From Ahaetulla prasina (Eukaryota > Chordata > Lepidosauria > Squamata > Colubridae), in contig NC_080540.1 in the NCBI RefSeq assembly GCF_028640845.1, forward strand, positions 214,145,800 to 214,209,799: DNA of 64,000 nucleotides. The letters run 5' to 3'. This document shows, piece after piece, positions 10,137 through 21,658 of the stretch. Numbering within the stretch: position 1 is the stretch's first letter; every line of letters begins with the position of its first letter. A program made the translations under genes and the position numbers. The notes under the pieces were generated by a model. It made no database searches. It had not been told where the DNA came from and saw nothing but the letters and a program-made list of their open reading frames with translations.

Positions 10137-11686
10137 TTATATTGCCTGTATTACCTGGATGCAAAAGGAACAGTAACTGAAATGTAAAGGAAGCTTCTCA
10201 ATTCCACACACCCCCATGTGTTTCAATTTCCTTGTTCCTTCTAAATCCTACGGACTGATTTCCACTCTAATAGAATAATAAGTAAGAATTTATTCTGAGT
10301 GAGAACTTATTGTCATGCTGCTTTAAAAAGGAAGCAAGCCTACCACTTTCATTTGTATTGATTGTTCCATATTTTATTGGAGGAAGTAATAGAAATGAAG
10401 ACTTATGTCCGATTTCTGCTAGCTTAGTTTTTATGTGCTTACCAATTAGCTTGATCACTTTGTCCACCCAGGTGTAGGTACTCTCTTGATTTCAAACTAA
10501 TGTGTGGGTGGATGCCTGTTAAAATGCCAGTAGAGAATTCAGTATGAAGATAGTGGTTATGTAGCCTTCACCAATCAGGCCTAGTGTTTTTGAGATGTGA
10601 ATTTACCTGGTTGCTTCTTGTGATAATGCCCATGGATTGATTCCTAGTCTTCCACATGAAAAGAGAGACTGAAAAAGAAGAGGAGTCCCATGACTGATCA
10701 GAAAAGAGATGTGACTTTTTTTTTTTCAGGTTGTGAATGGGCATTGGTAATTGGTGATTTTATACAATGTCACAGGTGCCAAAGGATAAAAATTGTTAAA
10801 AGAATTGAATGGCCAAGCTCTTATCAGAGATCTCAGAAGATCTCAGCCGGCTATCTCTATATCTTGGAGGTCACTGGGCGCCATCTAGTGTTGCTGTCAC
10901 TGCATTGTCAGTTTCACCTAATAGGAGAAATGGCAATGATCCTTCTTCCAGGCCACATTAAAGAAAGGATATTGAATGTGGAGAGCCTGAAGAAGGTCCA
11001 CCCACATATGGAAATACGATATTTGGAGCAGAATATATTATACTAAACTTTTGTTCTACTTTGGGAAAGGTAAGTATATTACCCATGACACTGTGAAAAT
11101 TAAGCTTTAAAATTGTTTAAAAGTATTACCATTGCCTAGAGATGTCTCAAATGCTCCAAAGGAACTGTGTAAAGGATTGGGGCTTCTATCCCAGAAGCAA
11201 ACTAAAGTATGTAAATATAGCCTTCTTTATATATCGTATGTTGGCTTACATTTCCACAAATGTGAATACTTGCATACAACTTTTCCCTTCTCATGAGTTA
11301 TGTGCAGAAGTAGCAGAATTTCCATAACACACACAAAAAAATGTGAGTTTCTAGATGCAGAAGAGGAAAAAAGAAAAGAAAATAATTCTACGTGTTCCCC
11401 AGAAATAGAGATTAGGAAAAGTCCTGGAGGACTGATAAGATCTTTAGTTTTATCATTAGTCCCATCTCACTGTTGCCCAGTCTCTCAATCATGCATGACT
11501 TGTTATGAGTTCATTAGCAAGCTTGACTTAGTCTAGCAATTATTTTTAAGGTAAAGGAAAATAAATTCACTTTTCTGCCTCATCCTTCAATAATCAGCTC
11601 TACTATCTTTCAGACAGTGGCATCGTTGTTCCTTAAGATTACTCCTTCCTTTAATTCAGTCCCTTACCTAAAGTATCTGTCTAATC
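10137..11686. other. No confident gene
   Basis: Contains an open frame at 10690-11046 preceded by a T-rich acceptor-like site (ttttttttcag, ending 10729) and followed by a donor-like GTAAGTA at 11070. The encoded peptide has no recognised domain, and the stop at 11044-11046 precedes the donor. It could only be a terminal-coding or non-coding exon, and chance is more likely. Confidence 0.35.
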
Positions 11687-11811
11687 CAGTGTTTCCCAAC
11701 CGTGGCAACTTGAAGATATCTGGACTTCAACTCCCAGAATTCCCCAGCCAGCATTCGCCAGCATATTCCCCAGCCAGCATATCTTCAAGTTGCCAAGGCT
11801 GGGAAACACTG
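11687..11811. mobile_element. Foldback hAT MITE with TSD
   Basis: 125-bp element with long terminal inverted repeats: CAGTGTTTCCCAACC on the left and GGCTGGGAAACACTG on the right. The inner arms carry CAACTTGAAGATAT and its complement. The 8-bp flanks gtctaatc and gtttaatc differ at one base. Confidence 0.85.
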
Positions 11812-11819
11812 GTTTAATC

Positions 11820-12624
11820 TGAACATTCTCTGTCATAGGAATTGCTGTATAGAATTTTTCTTATTTTGTGCCCAGTTACAAACACTTAACAACAAATATT
11901 TTAATGAATGTAATTCAAAATCTCTGCACAAATGTTTATGAAATTTTGCATTCTTCATCTTCCCTAATGGCTCTAGCTTTTGTGCAGGTATCAGCCTACT
12001 TAATTGGATACAGAAGGAGTGTAATCTAGATTGCTCTGTTTTCTTTTCTTCAAATCTTGTTCCATGATTATAGTGCGCTTGAATAAATGATACTTGCACA
12101 CCATGCTTAACCCGGTATAGATTTTTTTCCCCATGCATTTCTATCTGTGTAGATTAGAAAGGCACATTTTTCTGAAGGACATCAACAAGAAATAAATTAG
12201 TAGTAGAAGTTGTCGAAGCAGTGGTAGTATTTATATTTGGTGTGTACTTATATAAGATGTGAGAAATGGGACCAGGATTTTCCCTGATGCATTTGTGTAC
12301 AGGTGGTGAACAATATATGAACTTTGTTCTCTCTTGTATATTACTGGATTTAATAAATAATAAATAAATCTGAGTCAATTTTACATGTATTAGTTTATAA
12401 ATAAACAAATTTATTGATGACTATCAAGCTTCTGAATCAACTTGAAATTTAAGAGTTTCTTTAAATCTCATCTGAAAACTTCTCCTCTATGCAATTTTTC
12501 CTCTTAAAATATAGCTTCAACATAATATTTTGCGTACTTTTTATTCTCTTATTAACAATATTGCAGCATTATTGTGTTGAACTGGTTTGTGGAAATAGGC
12601 ACCACAGATATACATGAAGAACTG
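11820..12624. other. No gene recognised
   Basis: AT-rich. Short reverse-strand frames at 11833-12138 and 12154-12408 have no recognisable family features. Confidence 0.5.
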
Positions 12625-12925
12625 AAAGTGGATTAAACTTATTTATGTGGTCAAATACATATTAAATAATATATATAAATATAAGCATGAATTGAATACA
12701 TAAAATGAATACAACTAAAGGGAACATTAGGACAGGGACGATAGGCACACTAGTGCTCTTAGGCATGCCCCTTACACACCTCTTAGGAATGGGATGAGGT
12801 CAACAATAGACAGTCTTAGGTTAAAGTTTTGGGGATTTTGGGATGAGACCACGGAGTCTGGTAGTGCATTCCAGGCATTAACAACTTTGTTACTGAAGTC
12901 GTATTTTCTGCAATTGAGATTGATT
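12625..12925 (-). mobile_element. LINE family B 3' end
   Basis: Reverse-strand remnant of the C-terminal coding end and 3' UTR. The block 'taggaatgggatgaggtcaa' corresponds to 6008-6027. The coding frame is broken. Confidence 0.75.
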
Positions 12926-13119
12926 GATACTTATGTACTCATTTGTAGTAAATATGGTGCTGATCTTGAAATTATCGTATAATCACAGATCCTGAATATT
13001 TTTGATGTACAGATAAGTCAACTTGCCTGAAATATTATTGGGGGAAGATAGCTGTTTTATGTTTGTATGTGTTGTGATGTTTCCTGTTTAGTGTGTTCCT
13101 AGATATGTTCAGTTTATAG

Positions 13120-13290
13120 CAGTAGTGTTTTCAATTTAGGTTGCTACTGGTTTACACGTGGGTGTGCTCACACACGCGTGCAACATTTCTGCACATGCAC
13201 AGAGACATCCAGGTGGGTGGGCGGAGCCTCCCATCGCCACCGCTACCAGTTCGCCCGATTCAGAACGAACCAGTAGCAAACCCACCACTG
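13120..13290. mobile_element. hAT-type element, family A relative
   Basis: Begins CAGTAGTG and ends CCCACCACTG, with internal 'gaaccagtagcaaaccc'. The flanks gtttatag and gcctatag match at 6 of 8 bases. It is an older copy with a divergent CpG-rich interior. Confidence 0.65.
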
Positions 13291-13298
13291 GCCTATAG

Positions 13299-13688
13299 CT
13301 TTTCATGCAAAGAAGGATAGGAAGCTTTTTGAATTCACATATACAGAACTCCAAACTATGCAGCATCCCTTTAGGGAAAGAAAAACTCATGCAGAAGTTT
13401 ACTCTCAACAGATGGGGAGACAGTAGGAATCATAGAACCTTGTGTGCAGAACCATAGGCATCATTTGAGGATGGAGAGTAATGTTCTATTAAGATAAGCA
13501 TAATTAGATAGATTCATCAGCCTGCACTGCTGGCTTATTGTGAGATCAGTGGGAGCAGATATGTAGCTTAAATACTCATAAGGAGCTTTGTCAATCTCAG
13601 CTTGAGTTAAGACATTTTTGAAACTTTGTCTAGTGTAAAATTAAGCTTACAGAGCATACTCTCATTAGCAATAAGTGTTGTTCTTGGG
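13299..13688. other. No gene recognised
   Basis: No structure found between two hAT-type elements. Confidence 0.4.
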
Positions 13689-14102
13689 CAGTGATGGCTA
13701 ACCTTTTTCTTGTTGTGTGCCAAAAGTGTGCATGGACCGGCACCCATAATGCAATGCGACCCCCTTGCACATGCGTGCATGACCCCCCACCCCCCTGTGG
13801 CTGCACATGTGCACATGACCCCTCTATGCTCCCCACCCCTCCACATGCACGTGTGACCCCCCTCCCTCCATTTTGAACCTAGCAGGCCTCCCTGCAGCCT
13901 CCTGGGCCCAAAAATGTGCCGTGGGGAGGGACAGGCCACCCCACCCCTGTGCATATGCGCACCCACCATGCATGTGTGACCCCCTGCGCAGGTGCATGTG
14001 CATGAAGGCACAGTGGAGCTGAGCTGGGCGATGGCTTGCATGCCTGCAGAGAGGGCTCTGCGTGCCAGCTGTGGCATGCGTGTCATAGGTTCTCCATCAT
14101 GG
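13689..14102. mobile_element. hAT-N family B element
   Basis: Starts CAGTGATGGCTAACCTTTTT, a hAT-like terminus shared with 38407, 47740 and 49788. The interior is CA- and CG-rich with repeated 'catgtg/catgcg' words. The right end is degraded; the 8-bp flanks ttcttggg and ttctagga are only similar. Confidence 0.75.
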
Positions 14103-14110
14103 TTCTAGGA

Positions 14111-14788
14111 AATGCCTGTAGACAACTGAGTTTTTAAGACAGCTAGCAGGAGCTGATATTCCATGATTTGTTTCTAGAAAGTGGATATTCCAGTTCTTAA
14201 GATGCCTGCTGTTCAAATAAACCTTCCTTAGAAATGATGTAACAGTTAAACGTTGGATGGATTTTGCAGAAAAGCAGCATTGTTTCAATAGCAGGTAGTG
14301 ATTAGAGAATGGATGTATCTGACTTAATCTATTTTGATAATCAAAGAATAGAAGTTCTTATTTTGTACTAAGCCATTCAGCAGCAGGTTCATGGAGAAAT
14401 TAAAATTTGGGCCCTGTATAATAATTCAGCATCTTTAAGCTTTTCGTCAGCACAGTGTAATTTAAAGCTGTACGAATCCATGTAAGTTAGTAGAGTTTAT
14501 TCAACAATTTAGTAACACATTATTCCTGCGTACATAAGTGATGTTTTTGTACTAGAACTGAAGTGACATTCCATTTCTAATGTATAACTAACTATGGGTA
14601 AGAGGTGCTAGTTTTTATATCAGATTTTAACGAGTATTTTTGCTCTTCATCAAAGCTTGCTATTGCTGTAGTTACAGAAACTGAATTACTGCTACGAACT
14701 GACTTGTGTTAACTCATAATATCTTTGATATTGATTAAAATAATTTCTAGGTATTGAAGCTTTCTTCTTTTATATGTTGCTGGGTATA
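14111..14788. other. No gene recognised
   Basis: AT-rich sequence without a recognised repeat. Confidence 0.45.
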
Positions 14789-14934
14789 TGTGATGACCTG
14801 GGGCAAGGCACAGCGGCAACACAGTCAGCTGATAGATCAAAATGCCACTTTATTGCTCCAACTTTTCCCCAAATGCTTCCACGTTTATGGCAAGTCCCAG
14901 AACAAAGTGTTCTCTCTCTTCTCTCCCTCTCCCT

Positions 14935-15031
<97 letters not shown>

Positions 15032-15615
15032 CCAGCAGCCTCTGGCTGCAAGCAATCCAGCAAAACGCTGTTAGCACAACGGCTTCAAAGCAAGAAATCC
15101 AGCAGGGCAAAGGAATAAGTCAATGAGTCCAGGAAGCAAAGGAACAAGGCAATGGGTTTAGGAAGCAAAGGAACAAAGCAATTATTCCAGGAAGCTCCAA
15201 ACATCACCATGGCACACAAAACTCCACAAATTTCAACAGTTATTTCAGACGCCCCTCTCCACAGTGTCTTCTTAAGTCTCAGTCCCCAGGTGTGCCGTGT
15301 GAAGACCTGAGTCGTCAGGTCGGCCTGCGCTGTTCCTACCTCCTCTCCACTCTCCGTGATTGGGCATCAGGAGGGGGTGGTGCTTGCTCATCACCTGAGT
15401 TCCATTGCTCTTCATCTCCACTGCCTGCCCTCTCTCGGTCATCCTGCCCCTGTTCCTCCCTGCTGGCAAGACGTTCCAAGCCTGAGGGGCCCGGGGCTGC
15501 CTCATCCTGCTCCTCCCCACCCCCATTCCTCCAAAGCCAATGAAGTGACCCGCTCAGTCTCCGTCAGCCACAGCTCTGGCTCATCCTCCTCTGCGGATTC
15601 AGGGGGGCTATGATA
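14789..15615 (-). mobile_element. Solo LTR, family LTR-2
   Basis: On the reverse strand it runs from TATCATAGCCCC to GGTCATCACA, with AATAAAG about 50 bases before the 3' end. It is flanked by a 5-bp duplication, gtata, at 14784-14788 and 15616-15620. The 5' part has the Glu-coding-like GA-rich stretch typical of the LTRs in this window. A (CT)n(CA)n expansion at about 14925-15027 lengthens it. The 5' terminal TG is mutated to TA. The AT-rich duplication is weak evidence by itself. Confidence 0.6.
14925..15027. repeat. (CT)n(CA)n microsatellite
   Basis: Pure CT repeats run into pure CA repeats within the LTR. All long Ser-Leu or Thr-His frames here are translations of this repeat, not genes. 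Confidence 0.98.
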
Positions 15616-15717
15616 GTATATATGACCCCTAGAGGTGTTCAAGAGTTGAAAAGAACCAGTTTGCTCCCCAAGATAGTTGTGATGCCTATTCACTTGCCCA
15701 GATTGTGCGTGGATATA

Positions 15718-16100
15718 TAGGTAGTCATTGACTTATAACAGTTCGTCTGGTGACCATTTAAAGTTACAACACTGAAAAATGTGACTTATGTCTGTTTTTC
15801 ACAATTACAACCTTTGCAGCATCCCAATGATCATGTGATCAATATCTGAGTCAGCAACTGACTCATATTTATGTTGGTTGCAGTGTCCCAGGGTCACGTG
15901 GTCACTTTTTTGCAATTTTCTCACAAGCAAAGTCAATAGGGAAACCAGATTTATTTAATAACTGGATTATTAATCAACTGCATCGACTGATTCACTTAAC
16001 AACTGTGGCAAGAAAATGGGGCAAAAGTCATTTAGCAAATATCGCACTTAACAACAGAAACGTTGAGCTCAGTTGTCATAAGTTGAGGACTAGCTGTAAT
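15718..16100. mobile_element. MITE family D, complete-looking copy
   Basis: Terminal inverted repeats: 'ataggtagtcattgactta' on the left and the complement of 'taagttgaggactagctgta' on the right. The interior holds 'cattcacttaacaactg'-type modules and the palindromic word 'gatcatgtgatc'. Other copies lie at 24973, 34658 and 41690. The superfamily is unknown; no clear target duplication was found. Confidence 0.7.
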
Positions 16101-16162
16101 GCAGTGGCAAGCAACTAGATTAAAATGGCCTCACCAGATTGTTTCTGAAGGTGTCATTAGCT

Positions 16163-16640
16163 GCATAGAATAGAATAGAATAGAATTTAGAACACACAAG
16201 GAATTTGTCTTGGTGCATAGGCTCTCAGTGTACATAAAAAGAAAAGATACATTCGTCAAGAATCATAAAGTACAACACTTAATGATAGTCATAGGGTACA
16301 AATAAGCAATCAAATCATACTAGTAAATAATCAATATAAATTGTAAGGAAACAGCAACAAGGTTACAGTCATACTGTCATAAGTGGGAGGAGATGGGTGA
16401 TAGGAACGATGAGAAGATTAATAGTAATAGTAATGCAGACTTAGTGAATAGTTTGACAGTGTTGAGGGAATTATTTGTTTAGCAGAGTGATGGCGTTCGG
16501 GGAAAAACTGTTCTTGTGTCTAGTTGATCTGGTGTGCAATGCTCTATAGCGTCGTTTTGAGGGTAGAAGTTGAAACAATTTATGTCCAGGATGCGAGGGG
16601 TCTGTAGATATTTTCACAGCCCTCTTTTTGACTCCTGCAG
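16163..16640 (-). mobile_element. Snake1-type LINE 3' end
   Basis: The short (AGAAT)n tail is at the left, then 3' UTR and coding remnants on the reverse strand. The reverse-strand coding remnant contains the block read at 53590-53480 as RVKKRAVKIFTDPSHPGHKLF. The family name follows the AATAG-tailed snake LINE described in the literature; the assignment is by memory of its pattern. Confidence 0.75.
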
Positions 16641-18117
16641 TATACAGTTCCTCAGTGGAAGGCAGGTTGGTACCAATTGTTTTTTCTGCAGTTCTAATTG
16701 CGTATAGGCAAAGGCCTCTAGTGTATTACTAAAACTACAGAGCAGGACTGTCCTCCTTGAGCTAGAAGGCAAAGGAGGAGTTAGACAATTGCCTTTGAAA
16801 TGCAATGTTCTATCACTCATCAGACCTTTGAATCCCCTTCAATATCTTGCTGAGTATTCAATCTGTGGGTTGCTTCTTCACTCTACCGTGTGTAATGAGT
16901 TTAATGCTGTCAAAATCAGGTAAAAAAAAATAACTTTGAGGATCCTTGCCATAAAAATACTAGATTTTCAGAGTAATCTGCCCAGGATTTCAGAATGTTA
17001 TGGGTTGGGAGTTCTATGGATCAAAAACACCATGCAAGAGAAGATTATGCTTCCTTGGTCCTGAAAGGCAACAGTCTTTAACCAAGGACCATATGGAGCA
17101 CATCTAACTTTTTCCAACCTCACTGGATGGAAGAAAGAAACTATTGGAGATAGGTGATGCTTTAAATAACCAGATTTTATGCCATCAAGGGTTTTATAGG
17201 TAATAAACCACCATTCCAGAAATCAACTGGCTACTAGGGAAGCATATCCATGGGCATACTGCGGGATTCCTATCACTTCCATATGCTGGATCAGCTGTAG
17301 CTTATGGGCAGTGCTAAAGGTCACTCTACATAGACACCCTGCAATATTCCATTCATTTAAGTGACTTGACTAGGAGTGACCATCAAGAAGCAGATGCAAC
17401 TGTCACAGCAGATGGATCTGTTCAAAGGTTCCTTCTGCTTGTCAAGCAAGAGCTGTGAGTGTAGGTTGATCCTCATGTTGTACACCTGGCTTGAATGAAG
17501 AAGTGCTACTCCATCCAAGCTTAAAGATAAGAGTCCCCAGATGCCCAAATATCCACAGCCACTTAGTCTTGTCAGGATTGTCATCTATATCTAGAACTGA
17601 ACATCACCTTGCAGCCCAGGTCAGGGTGCATAATTGGATATCATATGCATTCTGATGATTCTGGATGCCGATATGATACGGTACATTAGCAAGAGTTCCT
17701 GCACATCTAAAAAAATTTTTTTTAAACTTAACTTTTGCCAATTTTTGTGATTTCATTAATACTTGAACGAAATAATTGTTTGATGAAGTGGGAGGATGTA
17801 AAAAGCTAGAAAAAATCAGATCAGAGATTATATCCATCAATAGAGAAAGATTTTGAAGGTTTTATCTTAGGAATTGCATATGGGGAATTTATTGTCACTG
17901 ATAATGGAAATTCATACTGACACCTACTTTCAAACAGACTGAAAAATGTTGGTAGCTAGGCAAGTGACAGTATATAAATATGAATGCTTAATGTTTTGCT
18001 TAAATTATGGATTCATAGGTATGGAATAGTGACAAAAAAGCAGAACTGCAATATATAAGTATGCAAATTGTGTATCAACACTGATTACCTAATTTAGAGG
18101 AAAGGCTTTATGAAATT
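16641..18117. other. No confident gene
   Basis: At about 17040-17340 the text ('gggttttataggtaataaacc', 'accatatggag') resembles decayed untranslated LINE sequence in reptiles, but too weakly to classify. Nothing else was recognised. Confidence 0.35.
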
Positions 18118-18178
18118 ATTTATTTATTTGTTTGTTTGTTTGTTTATTTGTTCGTTCGTTCGTTCATTCATTCATTAT
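18118..18178. repeat. (TTTG)n/(TTCG)n/(TTCA)n microsatellite
   Basis: Successive blocks of tetranucleotides TTTA, TTTG, TTCG and TTCA. Confidence 0.95.
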
Positions 18179-18381
18179 ATTTGTTTAAACTATTCATTGG
18201 AAAGCACAAGAATATTAGGGAGAAGATTGTAATAGCAGTGAAGTTTGGGGACCAAATTACACATACAATAAATAATGGTTTCCAGCCTTTCTGTCCTCAA
18301 GTTATAATGCCTCAGATTGTAGCCGGGGGATTGTGTTATTCAACAAGCTTTAAAAGTTCACAGAGTTGATTTCATGTAAAA

Positions 18382-18555
18382 TTTCTTTCTTTCTTTTCTT
18401 TTTCTTTCTTTCTTTTTTTGTTCCTTCCTTCCTTCCTTCCTTCCTTCCTTCCTTCCTTCCTTCCTTCCTTCCTTCCTTCCTTCCTTCCTTCCATCCTTCC
18501 ATCCTTCCTCCCTCCCTCCCTCCTTCCTTCCCTCTCTCCCTCCCTCCCTCCCTCA
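18382..18555. repeat. (CTTT)n(CCTT)n(CCCT)n microsatellite
   Basis: A pyrimidine tract on the + strand, with CTTT blocks, then a long CCTT run from 18422, then CCCT blocks. Polypurine/polypyrimidine tracts can form triplex DNA. Translated frames of Ser-Phe-Leu-Pro or Lys-Glu-Gly-Arg are artefacts. Confidence 0.97.
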
Positions 18556-18667
18556 TTTCATTTCATTTTTTGCATTTCTGAACTGCCCATCTTTTATTGG
18601 TGTGCAATAAAATGTCAGAAAATAAAAAGGATATATATCAGAAAACAAAAAAGGATATATATCAGAA

Positions 18668-18672
<5 letters not shown>

Positions 18673-18742
<70 letters not shown>
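18673..18742. repeat. (AT)n microsatellite
   Basis: About 70 bases of uninterrupted AT, preceded by two copies of 'aaaaaggatatatatcagaaaac'-like text at 18625-18671. Confidence 0.98.
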
Positions 18743-18746
<4 letters not shown>

Positions 18747-18814
18747 TTAAATGTTAAGATTAAAATTTCAAAATTAATTTTTAGAAAGAGGCAAGAATAA
18801 ACATAAAAAGGCAA

Positions 18815-19215
18815 AGGGAGGTCTCTCGGGGCCTTTCTTTGCCTCACAACAAGCCTCACAGCTGTGTGCTCCTCTGGACCACAGAACCCTGTTTTAAACC
18901 CTTTTTTGGAAATTAACTTACCTCTGGGAGAAAGAATATTCCACAGAGTGGGGGCCATGGCAGAGAAAGCTCTCTTCCTTAGACCCCGCCAGTTGGAGTT
19001 CTTTACCTGATGGGATCTGCAACATACCTTCCCTGTCTGATTGGGTGCGATGGGCCAATGTAATGGGTCAAAGCCAGTTGTGCAGGCAGTCTGGCCTTGT
19101 GCTATGTAGGGCTTTATAAATCATACCCAACCTCTTGGATTACATCTGGAAGCAAACTAGCACCCTATGCAGTTTGGGTGCAGTTTGAGCAGAGGCGTTA
19201 CGTGTGACTTTCTTT
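18815..19215. repeat. Unclassified repeat R1
   Basis: GC-rich stretch sharing 'ttggagttcttta.ctgatgggatctg' with 5488-5515. It contains 'agggctttataaatcataccc', a phrase frequent in reptile LINE-derived untranslated repeats. No open frame supports a protein. Confidence 0.45.
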
Positions 19216-19772
19216 GGGCACCCAATATAGTTGCTGTGGCCACTCTTTCGGATCTTATGTGCTAATATACACTTTTAAAAAAGCATCTGCAGGCATGGAT
19301 TTTATAAAGCTTTGCTTGCTTCATGATTTCTCATTTGTCCAGCCTCCCTAGAAAGATGCAAGTGTCTCTCCAATATTCCTTCTAGGCGGAAAAATTGTTT
19401 TCTGAAAAATGTAGCAGAGAGTTGAGTTCTAATGTGTCTTTTTGTCTTTATAGGGTACTTTTTATGCACAGTGTACATTATACCCTTTATTACTGATGCT
19501 GTTAAGATTTCATCTTACTTGGTTTGGAATACAAATTAGCCCAGCTTGGAATGCCTGGCTGTATAACAAATTCTGTGCCATTTCCCTCTCCCCCCACCCA
19601 ACAGTCTTCTCCGTATTAAAATTAGATTCTGTACAAGTGAGGTTAGTATGCAACAAACTAGCTGCTCAAAGACAGCTGCTTGGATGGCATATGGTCAGAT
19701 ACTTTTTCTTTCTCCAAAAAAACCTCTCTTTTCCTCAGAAAGGAATTGTAGTTTGATTTGACTTGATTTAAT
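19216..19772. other. No gene recognised
   Basis: No recognised repeat or domain. The 86-codon frame at 19496-19756 has no features. Confidence 0.45.
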
Positions 19773-19780
19773 AATAACAC

Positions 19781-20150
19781 CAGTGGTGGGATTCAGCCAG
19801 TTCGCACCTATCCGGGAGAACCGGTTGTTAACTTTCTAAACAGTTTGGAGAACCAGTTGTTGGAAGAAATCTTATTTTGGTTTTTTCCACTTTATGGGGC
19901 TAATCTTGTAAGGAAGGCAGGAAGGAAACATTCTGGTGTTATTTCTAGTCTAATCTTTATTGTTCTGCTTACAAAAACTGCCTCTCTGGTTAACCCTTAT
20001 TACGCTGTAACAGCTAAGGCGAAGTGTCCATTGACGTGAGTGATCTTGAGTTGGCCACGCCCGCATGGTCACATGACCACTGAGCCACGCCCACCCAGCT
20101 GGTCATTAGGGCAGAGAACCGGTTGTTAAATTATTTGAATCCCACCACTG
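19781..20150. mobile_element. hAT-N family A, 370-bp form
   Basis: Starts CAGTGGTGGGATTCAGCC and ends GAATCCCACCACTG, giving good terminal inverted repeats. The 8-bp flanks aataacac and agtaacac differ at one base. It has the same ends as the 137-bp form at 40413, with about 230 extra bases inside. Confidence 0.88.
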
Positions 20151-20158
20151 AGTAACAC

Positions 20159-21138
20159 GTATAGATATGAAAGAGCTTAGTTTGATAGTGCTCCTTCTGC
20201 AAATGGAAGGGTTTCTTTAAGGTTCAATAGAATCACTTGATAGAGGAAAAAAGCAATTCTCACCTTGTCCTCTTTTTCCCTGATGCTTTTCCCCCCACCT
20301 GCTCTGTCACCATAGGCAACACAATGTCCACACAATGTCAGGGTGTCTTATCACCCACAAATACAAAGTCTGTGCACTTCAGAAATTAAAATAAAAAAGT
20401 GATGGACTGACAGCTCATGGGATATTAAAAGTTAATAGAACCATGAAATGAAACCAATATTTTCTTTTGCAACCTTTGGTATCTCATAAATGGTTTGATA
20501 ATCCCGAATCATTTTTGCAAAGAGAATTATCAGGTGGCCAGTAGTTTTAAATAATAATTTTAAATGAATATAATTGGTTATAACAATTCAGTATTAAAGA
20601 ACATGTGTTCATGGGCCCATATATTTCTAAATAGGTTATTTGTATTCTGTTGCTTTTCTAATAGAAACTGAGATTTTTTTAAATTGTGTGTCTGAAAATA
20701 CTCATGTTTCCTTTGAAAATGTGTCTTTTTTTCAACCATCTGGCCTCTGTGTCTGTGATTTTTCTGTCAGGAATTTAGCATATAACAACCCTGCGTGTAT
20801 AAATAAAGTTGATTTAAAAGCGGATTTGAGTCCGCTGACACCTTGGCTTAATTCACCCTTCTAAATCACTTCTTTTATGCCTCTATAATTGGTACCCAGG
20901 ATAGATCTTATTTTTCCTGTTTAATTTGTCTAGGGATTTTCTCAGAGATTGGTAAATTCTAGGAGCATGTTTTTGTATATGGAAAAATTTAATTTATTTG
21001 TTGGCCAGAAACATAAAAGCTGGACATTCTCATATCTGCAGTTAATTAGCACCACCCAATCATGAATGGGCTGAGATTTTAGAAGAACATATAAATTTTT
21101 AGTCTCATTGTGCCCATCCATAGGAGCAATATTGATAA
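20159..21138. other. No gene recognised
   Basis: AT-rich. The 74-codon frame at 20640-20864 shows no family features. Confidence 0.45.
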
Positions 21139-21500
21139 GAATAGGATAGGATAGGATAGGATAGGATAGGATAGGATAGGATAGGATAGGATAGGATAGG
21201 ATAGGATATAATAGAATTTTTTATTGGCCAAGTGTGATTAGACACACAAGGAATTTGTCTTGGTGCATATGCTCTCAGTGTACATAAAAGAAAAGATACC
21301 TTCATTAAGGTACAACACTTACAACACATAATGATAGTCATAGGGTACAAATTTAGCACTTAATGATACAACACTTAATGATAGTCATAGGGTACACATA
21401 AGCAATCAGGAAACAATATCAATATAAATCGTAAGGATACAAGCAACAAAGTTACATTCATACATTCATAAGTGGAAGGTACAGTATATGATTCCTATAA
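21139..21500 (-). mobile_element. Snake1-type LINE 3' end with (GGATA)n tail
   Basis: The tail microsatellite runs 21139-21208 as GGATA units, ending next to 'tagaattttttattggcc', the 3' end of the LINE. The 3' UTR then continues rightwards with an internal 'aacacttaatgatagtcata' duplicated at 21314-21386. It is truncated before the coding end. The DIRS element begins about 37 bases to the right. Confidence 0.8.
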
Positions 21501-21555
21501 CAGTCTTATAGATCAGTCGTCTTGATTGAACTTTGATTCTCCTGTACGCTGCTAA

Positions 21556-21658
21556 GAGAGTCCAAAGCAATGGGTTGTTAACTTCATCTGATTGGCCTGA
21601 GACTGAGTTGAATTTGTTTAAACACACCTCCTCTTCCTGTTTAGCTCCAGTTTATTAA
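21556..21658 (+). repeat. DIRS left inverted terminal repeat
   Basis: Inverted match to 23286-23390 with a few mismatches. Shared words include 'gttgttaacttcatctgatt' and 'cctcttcctgtttagctcca'. Confidence 0.88.

Noticed and set aside
14754..15126. Four overlapping frames with Ser-Leu and Thr-His runs
   Set aside because: They translate the CT/CA microsatellite and LTR sequence; no start or codon-bias support.
18350..18581. Open frames encoding Lys-Glu-Gly-Arg or Ser-Phe-Leu-Pro repeats
   Set aside because: They are six-frame translations of the CTTT/CCTT microsatellite and have no independent support.
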